A DNA stretch of 64,000 nucleotides from positions 43,710,396 through 43,774,395 of the forward strand of contig NC_083603.1 in the NCBI RefSeq assembly GCF_029168945.1, given 5' to 3'. Position 1 is the stretch's first letter; each line of letters opens with the position of its first letter. Source of the stretch: Cannabis sativa. Lineage: Eukaryota; Streptophyta; Magnoliopsida; Rosales; Cannabaceae. A program made the position numbers and the translations under genes. The notes under the pieces were generated by a model. It had not been told where the DNA came from and did no database searches. It saw only the letters and a program-made list of their open reading frames with translations. Below, one piece after another: positions 33,131 through 45,690 of this stretch.

Positions 33131-33299
33131 TGATATTTTCCAAATATATATCAACTCAATAATAGTTGAATACTTGAAACAATTAAAAACATTATTACAT
33201 TCAGCTAGAAAAAAATTAAAATATTATTATTATTTTTAAATTAATCAAATATGTTACATTTTCTATCAATTTATTCATAGAAAATTAAGTATTTAATTG

Positions 33300-34090
33300 T
33301 AGGTAAAAACTATTTTGGATACTGTATTTTGTAAAAGTTACAAATTAGACCTTTTATTTTATTAAATGATAAAATGAACCTTGTGTTTTCTAAAATTTTA
33401 TAAATAGGACTTGAACTGATTTTTTGTTAAAATAAAACTTAATAATAATAATATGATCTAGAGATATTATGATAAAACTGGTTACATTTTCAGTATCTTA
33501 GAAATTATCTTAAATTTAATTATATTAAAAAATAAAATTATTGAAAATTAAACTTAAAATTTTATTATTATCATTTTAAAAAATATAAAATCTATTTTAT
33601 TATTTAACAAAATAGAGATTAAAATTAGGGAAATTTTATTTACACTCCAAAAAATTCTAAAGGCACCCCATTTTGATAATTTTTATTTTATATAAAATTT
33701 ATATTTTTAATTGTACTACTTTTTTTTTAACTTTTTTCGTTCAATTCATATTCTTAAAAAATATACCTATCAAACAAAAATAAAGTGTATTTTAAATATT
33801 ATGATAAAAAAATTAAAATAAAAAATTATGTGAAATTTTTTAAGAAAAAAATAAAAAAAATACACATGAGTTAGAAAAAATTATGAAAATGAAATCAAAA
33901 TAAGTATTGAAATTAACATAAAATAATGTGAAGAAAAAATTTTAAAAAAAATATTATGAGTAATTTTTAAAAATTATTTAAGTTTATATTTTTTTTAATA
34001 ATGGGGTGTATTTATAAGTTTAAGGGGTGCAAATAGAGCTCCCCTTAAAATTAATAACTTTTACAAATACAAAATTACATTTAGCGTGCT
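33300..34090. mobile_element. Foldback Mutator-like MITE, family A, old copy split by another MITE
   Basis: The left part (33300-33627) and the right part (34054-34090) align, with drift, to the family A element at 45733-46103, including a 'gttaaatgacaaaat'-like phrase. The copy is interrupted by the family D element 33628-34044. Outer ends are degenerate and no outer duplication was recognised. Confidence 0.6.
33628..34044. mobile_element. Mutator-like MITE, family D, 417 bp
   Basis: Starts GGGAAATTTTATTTACACTCC-like and ends GGGGTGCAAATAGAGCTCCCC-like, with imperfect terminal inverted repeats. Perfect 9-bp duplication TTAAAATTA at 33619-33627 and 34045-34053. Inserted inside the family A copy described above. 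No coding capacity. Confidence 0.8.
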
Positions 34091-34179
34091 TATATTTTGT
34101 AGTATTTAGCGAAACTTGTCTGACTTTTGAAAAAACGAAACTTGTGGAAGTTGAACGCAACTTCTCTTCTCTCCTTTAC

Positions 34180-34273
34180 AGATCTCCCAACCACCCACAG
34201 TCCTCCGCTCACCGCTCGCCGATCTCCGCCGCCGCCGTCATCTGAAGAGTCGAGATTTTCTTTCATCTAAGAG
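34180..34273 (+). other. 5' UTR exon of the CcmE gene
   Basis: A CT-rich leader ends CTAAGAG before the donor GTTGGT at 34274. The acceptor TTTTTAG ends at 34800, 30 bp before the ATG, giving a 527-bp leader intron. Confidence 0.55.
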
Positions 34274-34830
34274 GTTGGTTTGCTGGATTTTGAACTCTTT
34301 AAATAAAATTAGGGTATACAATTTCTTAAACCCCATTTCTCTGTAATTTTTCATACTTGAAATTTGAATGCTTAATTAATATTCATGTTTGAAGAATTAA
34401 ATCCAATTCAGAAAATAGACAGAAAGGGTTTGTTGAGGCAAACTCTAATATATCATTTAAATTGCTTTTAGTTGATATCTTCTTTGAGTTGAGTGATTTA
34501 TGGAAAATCCTTTGGTTTTGATTAGTTAGAATTTGATATTCTGGTTGATTTTGTGAATTTCTTATGGTCTTACAATGAATTTTTTTTTTTTTATTTTCAT
34601 TGAAGTAATCTAGTCTTTAAGCATGATTTTTTGGCAAGTTTCTCACGATTATGTTTTCCTTGATTGTTCAAATATCATTTAGAGAGCCAATCTCTATATT
34701 GGCTTGAAATTAACATATTAAAGTACCAATTTTCTTGCCAAATTTATCATTTTTTCACACATATATATGTATAGATAACTAATTCAGTCGTGGTTTTTAG
34801 TTGAGAGAATTTTATCTTCGGAAGAAAACT

Positions 34831-35607
34831 ATGGCGGCTAGCCTGGCACTCCGTCTCAGAACCCATCTCCTCCGAGCGACCCTAACCACAACCCATATAG
34901 CCACCACTACCATCTATCGCCAACCCATCTTCCAATCTCCATTGATTCTCTCCCGGCATTCCCTCAACCGTTCAATTCCGGAAGATCTGTCCCTGGGGCT
35001 TCGGTTCCTCTCAACAGCCCGACGCAACCCAAAACGGGCTAAAACCGTCGACATTGGCGCCCGAGCCCGCCAGATGCAGACTCGGAGGCTCTGGCTCTAC
35101 GCACTGAGCTTTAGCTGCGTTGCAGGCTTCATTGTGTTAGTCCTCAACTCATTCCAAGACAATTTAGTATTCTACGTGACCCCAACTGAAGCTCTTGACA
35201 AGTTTATTGTAAACCCTAGCAAGAACAAGTTCCGGCTCGGGGGTTTGGTCCTGGAAGGCAGTGTAGTCCACCCGGCTTCCTCACCGGAGATTGAGTTCGT
35301 TGTCACCGACCTAATCACTGATATTCTGGTCAGGTATCAGGGAGCTTTGCCCGATTTATTCAGGGAGGGGCATTCGGCGGTGGTAGAAGGGTTTGTTAAG
35401 CCTATCACTGATGAGATTAGAAATGAGGTTTCGGCTAAAAACGTGTCTGAGAAAGCGAGGAGTGGTGACTGTTACTTTATGGCTACAGAGGTTTTGGCTA
35501 AGCATGATGAGAAGTATATGCCTCAAGAAGTGGCTTCGGCCATTGAGAAGAATAAGAAGAAGATTGAGGCTGATAAAGCTGCTGGGGTCGAATCCAAGGA
35601 AGCGTAG
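34831..35607 (+). CDS. CCME: Mitochondrial cytochrome c maturation haem chaperone CcmE, 258 aa
   Basis: Role: binds haem covalently and carries it to the mitochondrial system I lyase that builds c-type cytochromes; it acts in the inner membrane facing the intermembrane space. Seen: a long arginine/serine-rich presequence (residues 1 to about 80), one membrane segment LWLYALSFSCVAGFIVLVLN (about 87-106), then the beta-barrel core with FRLGGLVLEGSV, IEFVVTDL, ILVRYQGALPDLFREG and VVEGFV. The haem-attachment histidine is His225 in VLAKHDEKYMP, as in other CcmE. The coding sequence is one exon, and the length fits plant CcmE. The ATG at 34831 follows a spliced leader; no earlier ATG in frame is likely. 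The tail is charged. Confidence 0.95.
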   Translation: MAASLALRLRTHLLRATLTTTHIATTTIYRQPIFQSPLILSRHSLNRSIPEDLSLGLRFLSTARRNPKRAKTVDIGARARQMQTRRLWLYALSFSCVAGFIVLVLNSFQDNLVFYVTPTEALDKFIVNPSKNKFRLGGLVLEGSVVHPASSPEIEFVVTDLITDILVRYQGALPDLFREGHSAVVEGFVKPITDEIRNEVSAKNVSEKARSGDCYFMATEVLAKHDEKYMPQEVASAIEKNKKKIEADKAAGVESKEA

Positions 35608-35880
35608 ATTGATGGGTATGTTTCAAAAATTTTGAATTTCTTATTGATATAGAATTTTGAGTATATTATACATTGGAGGAAAGTAGAATAGTTTGGTTAA
35701 ATTGATATTTGATTAGTGTTTAGGTGAGGAATGCTCATTATTATTGAGACACAGGGTTTAATGACATAAGGGAGAGAATCATAAGATTCCAATTTTTGGT
35801 ATTTGTATTCATATTTTCATTGGTGAATTTGTAAAGTAACCTCTTACTTTTCAATGAAATAAAGTCATGAATTGGGCATG
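35608..35880 (+). other. 3' UTR of CcmE
   Basis: Follows the stop TAG. A near-AATAAA signal (GAAATAAAGT) lies at about 35857-35866. A possible donor GTATGTTT at 35618 hints at a 3' UTR intron but this is not certain. Confidence 0.4.
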
Positions 35881-38190
35881 GCAAATTATCAGGAAATTTT
35901 TGGCACTGTATATGTGTGTGCTTAATTTATGTAATGAACTTTGTTGCCATTAATGATTTGCATTCATCTAATCCAAGTATCATAAAAAAATTAGTTTTTA
36001 CTGGAAAGCCATGTAAAGATGAACATGTTAGTGAAACTTTATTTGGTTTTAGGAATATAGTTATGGGAACATATGCATTTTGTAGAAGATTTGGGCACTT
36101 ACTTTCTCCCTACTTAATATCAGTTCAAATTAATCATTGTACTTTACATTTAAACGTATGAAAGTTTCAAGGTTTGTACAGTTGAATCATATTTAGTTTA
36201 ATTCAATGATATATAATCCACTAGAATCAATGTTAGCAATTTGAAATCTCAACAGTTGCGAAAAAAATCACATTCATGGAGATGTGCTATATATATAAAT
36301 AAAGCAAAAACTGTATTTCTGCTGATTTGTTTATGAAGACTCAGATCCTAAACCAGATCATAAAATAGTTGAAAACAGTTGAAATGGATATTATATTATT
36401 ATATGTGTTGTTCATTTCATGATTAACTACAGGGTAATCTCAATAATCATGCCTGAGCCATGTGGTTGCAAGAGAAATGCTCTTATCAACTTGCTTGATT
36501 AGATTGGGCCTCTTTTACCTTTTTATATAATTTTTTGCAGCATGAGTAAGACTTACTTTTTTTCATTTTGAAAAGCCTGAGATTGTCTTTAATACTAATA
36601 AATGGAAGATAGGAGATTGTTTTCTTTTTTCTTTTTGTCTTTCTTTTTAAAATGCCATCCACGTGGTGGAAGTATTATTTTTTATATTATTTTCCACATA
36701 CTCTTAGATGGTAAATTAAAATGGAGGAAAATTAGCATATTGTTCAATGGTATATATATAAACTACATAATAATTATAGAAGTTTATACAGTAGGTAGTA
36801 GCAGGTGCATACTTTTCTCCTAATGTAGAGAACTGTTTTGTTTTTATTGGAAAAATTATGATGTATTTTATTTTATATATAATGGTGTATAGTTATGTAA
36901 GAAATCTGTGAAATTTCAAATAATTAAGGTACCAAAAACAAGCTTTTAACATAACTTGTTTTGTATAAAACAAGTTTCAAAATAACTTAATTCGTGTTGG
37001 TAGAAATTATTTCAAGAATTTTTGATCAATTTTAAATAACTATATCAAAAAATTTGAGAATTCACTTAAACATATATCTTTCAAATCAACTTATGATCGG
37101 TTAGAATTCTCTCTTTAAGAATATAATTTTATTGTGATAATGTATTTTTGGTTCTAATTTAGTTAAATACTTTTTTTGTACTCTCCATTCTAGTAAATCT
37201 AAAAAGAATTTTTTTTTATTATTTTTTAAATAAATCATGTAATTTTATCAATAGCAATGAGCTAAAATAATAGCTTATAATTTAACTAGGACATCTCTTT
37301 TGTTGGAGATACAATTAGGAATAGAATTAGAAAAACTAGTTAAATATTCAACCGCCTAATTCTCATATTGTTTGACAAAAAAATTAAAAATAAAATCAGA
37401 TTTAAAAAGAATTGTAACATCACAAATAACCTTAAAAATACTTATATTCATTTTCATGTGTCGCTCAGAAGATACAACTGCAGAAACTATTGCAACAGGT
37501 TCATTTAACCTCATAGCTTGATAGCTTGAGCATTCAATTATTTTGTAAGTTATGTAACTGCACTACTAACAACCCCTTCAATTTTCAGTCGTAAATAACT
37601 TGTTATTCCCAGCCACAAATAACGATTTGATGGTGAGTCATCGAAAATAAAAAAAGAACCAATAACAAAAAAAAGAAATAAAATCATGTCACACAAACAA
37701 GACTAAAACACTCAAAATCATGTAACAGAGACAAGACTAATTGTGGTAGCGAAAATTAAATCGCAATAGCAAAATACAATCCCGATCAAACTGCATCTAT
37801 GCCTAGGGAAGGCCACTGAACCTGGCCGAAGAAAAAAGACAATCAACACGGACTTGAGACTTGAGAATTCCTAAAAAGGATCTTTTAATTATTAAAATAG
37901 TGAAAAAATATTCCTTAATTATAATTTTAGTCAAATATGATTTTTTTATTAAAAAAAATAATTTAATATAATTTTTTTATGTAATTTTTTTTAACATTGT
38001 AAATTAATTAATTTTTTTTTTTAAATTTACAAGTGGTTTTAAATAATTATAACATACACGATCATCATGAAAATTATTCTATATAGCAAAATAGATAAAA
38101 ATCTACGAAAACACCCTTTTTAGAAAAATGTAATGTAGACTTATTTACCAGAATTATAAGGGACTAAAATTGTATTATTCTATTTTTATA
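35881..38190. other. AT-rich spacer
   Basis: No gene, RNA or well-bounded element recognised in this stretch; only short frames that lack any family resemblance. Confidence 0.5.
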
Positions 38191-38192
38191 TT

Positions 38193-38462
38193 AGGTGATG
38201 TTTGGTTAGAAGGAATAAAAATATGGAAATAAGAATAGAATAAAATTTAAAATACATAAAAAAATTGATAGAAAAATTATTAAATTTTTTCTCATGTTAC
38301 ATTGGAATAGTTTTTTTTTTTTCATTTTAAAATGGAATAATCATTCCACTAAAATAGTAAAAAGAGCACATTTCAATACTTTAAAATGCAACAACAAAAA
38401 AATAGAATTAAATTTATTTATTTTTCATTCTATTTTATTAACTCTAACTCGACGCCACCTTA
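38193..38462. mobile_element. Possible MITE
   Basis: The left end AGGTGATGTTTGGTTAGAAGG and the right end AACTCGACGCCACCTT are weakly inverted relative to one another, and both borders carry 'gaataaaa / ttctatttta' phrases. No clear target duplication was found. Confidence 0.3.
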
Positions 38463-38856
38463 AATTTTGAAGTGGGGAAGCCAAGTGATGATTTTCTTTA
38501 TTTAATTATTTATTTATTTTAAAAAAATAAAAAATAAAAAATAAAATAGATTCGCTTTTTTATTACCTTGCAAATTTACCAAATGCGAATGCCGCAAATT
38601 GATGAACAAACACGTACGGTAAGAGTAATTGGCCTAAAACGAGTTGTTCAATGCATCAAAACGCAGGTCATATGGTGTCGTTTGGAAAGGGTATTTCTGT
38701 AATTTAACTGATGTTATCTTCACACTGTACTACTTTGCTTTCCTTAAACAGACGCATTGACTCTCAGTGGCTCTCTTATGCTACCTATAATAAACTCTCT
38801 TCTTTAATTCCTTCAGTTTGTGAGTATAATAATTTAACAAAAAAAAAAAAAAATTA

Positions 38857-41228
38857 ATGGCTTCTCACGATCACCCTCATTCCCATGATCACCCTCATTC
38901 CCATGATCACCATCACCATGAACATGGTCATGGAGATTCGGGAAGTGGGTCATGGGTAGGACCCGACGGAAAGGTCTACCATAGCCACGATGGACTTGCA
39001 CCACACTCACATGAACCCATTTACTCACCTGGATTCTTCACCAAAAGAGCTCCTCCACTTCACACTAGGGATTTCAATGAAAGAGCTTTCACTATTGGTA
39101 TTGGCGGACCAGTTGGGACTGGGTATATCACTATGTTCCCTCTTTTTTTTATCTTTTTCTTTTTATGTATAATTCTTTTCATGATGACTTTCTTTTGAAG
39201 CATTCTTAGCTTTGACTTTGTTTAGATATGATTGACTCTTCTAAAGGGTTTAAGTATTTTTTGGTATGTCATTTTTTAGGAACACTTGAATTTAAAAAGG
39301 AAAAACTTTTAATTTTGTATAATGGGATTAAAAATTAATATATATGATAATTTGAACCTTGTACCTTCTATGAGTGAATGCATTGAAAACTATTAAATAG
39401 CTATATAGTATATATTGTACCTAGTAATTGCTATAGTTACTTTGGTCCACAAATATATTAAAATTAGGTGGGGAGGAGCCTAATTAAAAGAAAAAGAAGA
39501 AGAAAATATATTTAATGGTTTCTAATGACATTTTTCTTTCCATTTTATTATTATTATGTAGGAAAACAGCTCTAATGTTGGCTCTCTGTCAATTTCTAAG
39601 AGACAAGTATAGTCTTGCTGCAGTAAGTGACATTTCCAAAATCACTCCTTATAGTTTTTGACTCTGATTCTAGATTTTTATGATGTTATAGCACTTTTGA
39701 AAGGCATAAAATGGTTCAAAGTCTTTGTATTCACAAAGGGTCTTTCTCTCTGGGGTCCATTTTGGGGGACCATTAATTAAACCATTTATTTTGGTTGCAT
39801 ATTCTTCTGTGAAATATGTTCATAATAATGCAACATAAAACATGAAGTTTAGTAGTTAGTTTAAGGATTAATTATAATAAGCTCAGGTGACAAATGACAT
39901 ATTCACAAAAGAGGATGGTGAGTTCTTGGTGAAGCATGGAGCACTCCCTGAAGAGAGAATAAGAGCTGTTGAAACAGGAGGCTGTCCACATGCTGCTATT
40001 CGCGAAGACATAAGTATTAATCTCGGTCCCCTTGAGGAGCTTTCGAATTTGTTCAAGGCAGACATTCTTCTTTGTGAATCCGGTGGAGGTATTTTTCAAA
40101 CCAACATAACAGTTTTAGCAGCTCTCATACGAGTAATTTGAGCAGTTTTTATAATGTTGACACTTTGCTAACATAACCAAAAGGAAAAGTTAGTAATAGT
40201 GATGAAGTTTTGCAGTTAGGTCATGTTTGGAATGTAGGGTAAGAGAGAATGTTGTGAAAACAAGGAAAAAGGAAAAAGTTACAAGTTTGCATCCAATATG
40301 TTTTACTTCTAATTATTGTTGATAAATGATCAACTTATTCCTTCTTTTATGTTTGTTAAAATAACAATCTCTTAAATTTGTTTGGTTTGCAGATAACTTA
40401 GCAGCTAACTTCAGCAGAGAGCTAGCTGACTATATCATCTACATAATAGATGTATCTGGTGGTGATAAAATTCCTCGAAAAGGCGGTCCTGGCATCACTC
40501 AAGCTGATCTTCTGGTTTGTTCTTTGCCTTTTCGTTAGCCTGCTGTTGCTGGTGATGATATCTTGGATGCATACAATTTGATGTAAATATTTCTGTAGGT
40601 GATCAACAAGACCGACCTTGCAGCTGCAGTTGGAGCTGATTTAGAGGTCATGAAGAGGGATGCACTTCGTATGCGAGATGGCGGGCCTTTTGTTTTTGCT
40701 CAGGTTGGTTGGTAACAACTTAATTGGTTCAACAGCATTTTGTTCAGTATTCTCTATGAGTAGAATTTTGTTCTTGTTGTTGGAATTGCACAAAGAGTAA
40801 TCTACATAAACATATGATTCAAACATATAGAAAATGTTGAAGGGCACCTGTGGTGTCTAACTCGCTTGGTGGCCCTGAGAAATTGGAGGCTTTAAGTAAG
40901 CTAAAGTAAAATTATAGGACCACCAATGCAAATATTGTCTGTTTTTCTTTTATTAAGAAAAAAAGGAAAATTCGGGGCCTTAAGTTCGGGTCTGCTCTGC
41001 CTACAGCCATGGTGCCTAGTACTACACAATACTACAAATTAGTCTTGTCATGTTAAATTTATAATTGGTTTTCATGTTTGTATTAGTTGTGGTGTTTTGT
41101 ACTAGTAATAATGTTCTTTTACATATCTACATGTATTGACATAGGTAAAGCATGGAGTTGGCATAGAGGAAATAGTGAACCACATTTTACAGGATTGGGA
41201 AGCTACAACAGGGAAGAAGCGCCGCTGA
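38857..41228 (+). CDS. UREG: Urease accessory GTPase UreG, six exons, 279 aa
   Basis: Role: cytosolic GTPase that, with UreD and UreF, delivers nickel into apo-urease. Exons: 38857-39122, 39562-39622, 39887-40088, 40393-40514, 40599-40703 and 41145-41228; all GT/AG, sum 840 nt, stop TGA at 41226-41228. Seen: a His/Asp-rich N-terminus (about 14 His in the first 25 residues), P-loop GGPVGTGKT (83-91), a Walker-B-like LLCESGGDN, the nickel-binding CPH motif (142-144) in [15 protein letters not shown], and NKTD (220-223) for guanine recognition. Length matches plant UreG (about 275 aa). The N-terminal His tract is partly built from 18-bp tandem units. All key residues are present, so it is probably functional. 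Confidence 0.97.
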
Positions 41229-41369
41229 TCTTTACTCATGCTCGGTTCAGCTCATCTCTTTTTTTAAGGCTTCTTTTTAAGTTTTTCTTTTCTTCTTTCA
41301 TCATCCAATGTTTAGACCTTAGCTATATCAATAAATGGGGCCTTAACCTATCCTTATTTCTATGATTTG

Positions 41370-43121
41370 TATGTTGAAATGTTGAAGTCATTGATGATCT
41401 TTTAATTTGATAATTTTAGTGTGTTTTGTGACAACAAGTTTAGGAGTTTATAGAGTAATACACTCATAGAATGTGGTTATGTCTCAATCTAGATTAGTGA
41501 AGTAGTGAGGTGTTATGTCTCAATCTAATGTGTAATCATAACTAGATTTGGAAAATCATTGCATTAGAATGAAAGTAATGTTATAAACTGGAAAAAATGA
41601 TAGAAGAAAACTAAAATGAATATCTGAGTTTGGGGTATTTTGATAAAAAGAAGAGAAAATTGTAACTTAATTGATGTTATCATTATTTTCTCAAGATTAA
41701 TCATATTAAATATTAAACTAACTATATCATAAGACAATGACTTGTTTTCTTTTCCTCTGTAAGCTAGTATTTTGTGTGAAACAAAGTGGTTTCTAGAAGC
41801 ATATGATGTCCTCTTAAGATTTAAAAATAACAATAATATAGGTCAATCCAACAAAATCAAAGTGTGACCGTACAACTACAACCTAATGAAAAGTCAAAAT
41901 TTATTAAAATGGGAAATACCATTCCATTATACTAGAATAGCATAGAAATAATATCTCAAACCCTTAAGTAAACTTTCTTTAACATAAGTAAACTTTTTTT
42001 TTTAAGTAATAAGATATGTAAACTTAAAAGAATGAGAATAAAATTAGGAATAAAATGAAATAAAATTTAATATTTATATAAAAATATATGTTTCTTTGAA
42101 ATAATTTTTCTTTTTACATATTTTAAAATATATTATTTGGTTCTTTTATTTCATTCTTTTTCAATATTCCCGACTAAAGTACAACTTAACAAAGTTTAGA
42201 TTGGCAAAACAAAAAAATAAGAATAAAAATATAAATAGAATAAAATAACATAAAATTTGATATATATATATATAAAAATATTTTTTAATCTTGCATGAGA
42301 ATTTTTTTTATTATTATTTTTAAATGGAATAGTTAATTTAACAAAATTATAAAATAAACTAGCTATATTATTTAATAAAGCGTCTAATTTATTACAGAAA
42401 GTGAAGCATTTGAATAAGTTAAGATTAAAATTAAATAATAAAACTCAATTAAATGAATAAGAAGCCTCAACATAAGTCACTAATCTAGCTGTATTATCAA
42501 ACTACTTCTTTTGTTTTTGTTTTTTTTTTTTTTTTTGTTATGTTTATGCTTGAATGACTGCAAATCTGCAAAACTCATTCATTTATATATGTTATTAATT
42601 TATCTTGTAACATCAAGTATACTAACTATAAGAATTCTTAATAAGAAAAATTAGAAAACAAACTAATAAAATTATCTAATAAAGCTCCTAATTCAGTAAA
42701 GAAAGTGAAACATATGAATAAGTCGAAATTAAAGTTAAAAATTCAGACTTAATAAAATGAATAAAAAATCTTAGCATTAGAGACTAATCTAGCACTACCA
42801 TCAAAACTGATGCATGTGCTTAAATTTCTTAAAACCTCCCTATAATAACAACCAAGTTAAGAATGAGGTCTTTATAAACATCAAGCATACTAACTATATA
42901 GGAAAACAATCAAAAAATGATAAAAGAAAAAGAATCAACTTAGTATAGATCTCAAAGGGATATATGTGTCTCCCTTTGGCAACACAAACTCTATTAAAGA
43001 ACCTCTCAAAATGTGATGTGGGACTATAGTAGACAACTTTAGACTTGTCAACTATTAGAGTATTTTTTTTAAAGAGAATTGCTAAAAAGTACTACTGGTG
43101 CCTATGACCCTTCTCGGTGTT
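41370..43121. repeat. AT-rich spacer with a diverged direct duplication
   Basis: The segments near 42365-42640 and 42672-42905 share many phrases in the same order (attatMtaataaagc, agaaagtgaa, gaataagt, catcaagYatactaactata), spaced about 270-310 bp apart. The rest is AT-rich with no gene recognised. Confidence 0.5.
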
Positions 43122-43129
43122 ATACTGCT

Positions 43130-43641
43130 TAGGGATGTCAATTATACCTGCGGGTTCAGGTACCCGCGGGTACCCGCTCCTAATGGGGTGGGTACGGGGT
43201 AGACTTTCGGGGACGGGAGCGGGTATGGGTTTAAAGATTCATACCCGAGTTGGAAACGGAGCGGGGGCGGGGGAATGGATACCCGCCCCGATATAATATA
43301 TGTATATATTTAAATTTTAAAATCATAATTACTACAATTAAAATAACTTCATGCTTTAGGCTTTTTATTGATTATACATTTTTTTTTACTATATACACTA
43401 TTCCACTTAAGTTTATTGTTTTACTAAGTTTTTTTGATTATTTTTTTTATGCATCATTTTTTTTTTCAAAAATATATATGTAATGGGTACCCGATGGGGA
43501 TCCTTCCCCCGTCGGGTAATACCCGCCCCGCCCCCGCTTTAATTTAAACGGGTACTGGGACGGGTATGGGGTGAATTTAAGAAGCGGGTATGGGGGTGGG
43601 AGAGCAATCCCCGCACCCGCCCCGCTTTGTTTACATCCCTA
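43130..43641. mobile_element. hAT-type MITE with GC-rich arms, 512 bp
   Basis: Starts TAGGGATGTCAATTA and ends GTTTACATCCCTA, giving an inverted terminal TAGGGATGT. It is flanked by a perfect 8-bp duplication ATACTGCT (43122-43129 and 43642-43649), the hAT signature. Both arms are unusually G+C-rich and full of 'gggtacccg'/'gcccc' units, while the middle is AT-rich. No coding capacity. Confidence 0.9.
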
Positions 43642-43847
43642 ATACTGCTATTGGTATAATTAAATATAAGGTCTCAAATAACTTAAAAAAATAATTTTTA
43701 GGAATATCGCTAACTAATCATAAGACACCATTTATAAAAAGTGTTTGGCACTACTGTTGTATAGTAACAATATTTTTCTTTTGTAAAAGAAGATGACAAA
43801 TTTTATGTGGATGAGATAAAATAAAAAAAAAATAATATTTTAGAATA

Positions 43848-44243
43848 GGGTAAATACCATTTTGGACCCTGTGTTTTGCAAAAATTACAGATTGGACCCT
43901 GTGTTTTGCAAAAATTACAGATTGGACCCTGTGTTTTGTTAAATGACAAAATAGACCCTGTATTTTCTAAAATAGTAAAAATAGGACACTGAGCTTAATT
44001 TTTGACAATTTTTTTTTTTAATACAACCAACTTGAAGACAATGCTTAATACGAACAGATACAAAAAATGTAAACAGTTTTGTCATAGCACTTTTAGATCG
44101 GATTATAATTAAACTTTATTTTGACAAAAAATCAATTCAGGGTCCTATTTGTACTATTTTAAAAAATACATGGTCCATTTTGTCATTTAACAAAAAATAC
44201 AGGGTCCAATTGATAACTTTTATAAAACAGAGGGTCCAAAATG
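43848..44243. mobile_element. Foldback Mutator-like MITE, family A, 396 bp
   Basis: Starts GGGTAAATACCATTTTGGAC and ends as its inverted form. Perfect 9-bp duplication TTTAGAATA (43839-43847 and 44244-44252). The arms are inverted over more than 100 bp, so the whole element could fold into one hairpin. Relative to the 45733 copy it has an extra 31-bp tandem unit near the left end. No coding capacity. Confidence 0.9.
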
Positions 44244-44252
44244 GTATTTACC

Positions 44253-45690
44253 CTTTAGAATAATATATATATTTCAATAACTATAAATATTGCACAGCTC
44301 TAAAGATAAAATAACACTTGATTTTCTTTGAAGTATCTTGTGATTGTCCCAATACCAATACTGTTAGAGTGAACATCTACCTATGCATTAAATATTTAGG
44401 AAATTTGCTAAAAATAATTTAAAAACATAATCCTAAATTCAAATCAAATTTCCTAAAATATTCAAATAAAAAAACGTATAAATGTATTTTTTCTTAAAAA
44501 AATAATTAAAAGTAGATTTTTTTATAAGGGAGAAAACAATTGTGATGCCTTACCAAAACAAGATCGGTTGTTTTTCCAAGAAAAACAAGATTTGTTTTAT
44601 TTATTTATTTTTACAGAAAGAAAAAATAGAAAATGAAAGAAGGTTCTAGGAAATTGCTGAAAACATTTTGGAGAGAGAATACGAGAATTGCTAAATAACA
44701 TTATTATTATCTGGCAATTTTATTAGTGTTATACTATTATTGTTGTAATTAAATAGCGGATTTTTTATAATTTAATAAAATAAATTTAAAAAAATATCGC
44801 TAACTAATTCTAGAGTGACACATATAAAAAAATATTGAATACTACTGATACCCAATAATAATATTCTACATGTGAATCGTAGAGTCCGTGCAACCGTATC
44901 AACAATCAATTGGACAGTGTTAGTGTAGAGCAAAGCAAAGCTGACTCATATATTCATAAGACATGCGTGCAAGACCTGTTAATTCCTCACTCTACACGCT
45001 TCACTATCCAATTCCAAACATAATTTTATAATTTTTATTTTATGATTCTTCTTTTTTTCTAAATAATAAATATTAAAATTATTAAAATATATTATTGATG
45101 CTTAGTACCTTTCTTAATGTCACATCACTATTAATGTAATTAAGTATTAAATATTATATAATTTAAAAAAATAATTTAAAAAAAATATTAATAACTAATA
45201 TTAAGACGTCACTTATAAAAATTATTAGGTAACACTAATACCTAATAACAATACTTAATAAATATATCCAAATATAATCAACAATAACTTTTTTTTTTCT
45301 TTCTTTAGTATTATTAATGAACGTTATTTTAATATTTTTTTTTTTTTGAATGAAAGTAACGTGATTATAATCTTAAAACTAAATATTGTTGACATAGGAC
45401 TTCCACCTTTTCCATGTTAATACTTTTTCAGATTTGATCTTTTAGATGTGGATAAATTAGTATTTAACGATCTTTTATTTTTATTTTCCAAGAGAAATAC
45501 TAAAGAGTAGGATCACCAGGTCATTATTAGTAGTGCAACTAAAATTTCGATCTCATATATATACGTATTAATTTAAAATTAAAGTAAATCCAATTTTTTT
45601 TTTTTTTGAAATTTTAAATTATGCGTTTCTAAAAATTTATTGATGACTTGCCATTTCCTTATAGTTGTTTAATGAAATGTCCGGTTCTCA
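44253..45690. other. AT-rich spacer
   Basis: No gene or bounded repeat recognised. Confidence 0.5.

Noticed and set aside
34027..34245. Plus-strand frame ending before CcmE
   Set aside because: It starts in a MITE end and covers the CcmE leader; the exon-intron layout there explains it better.
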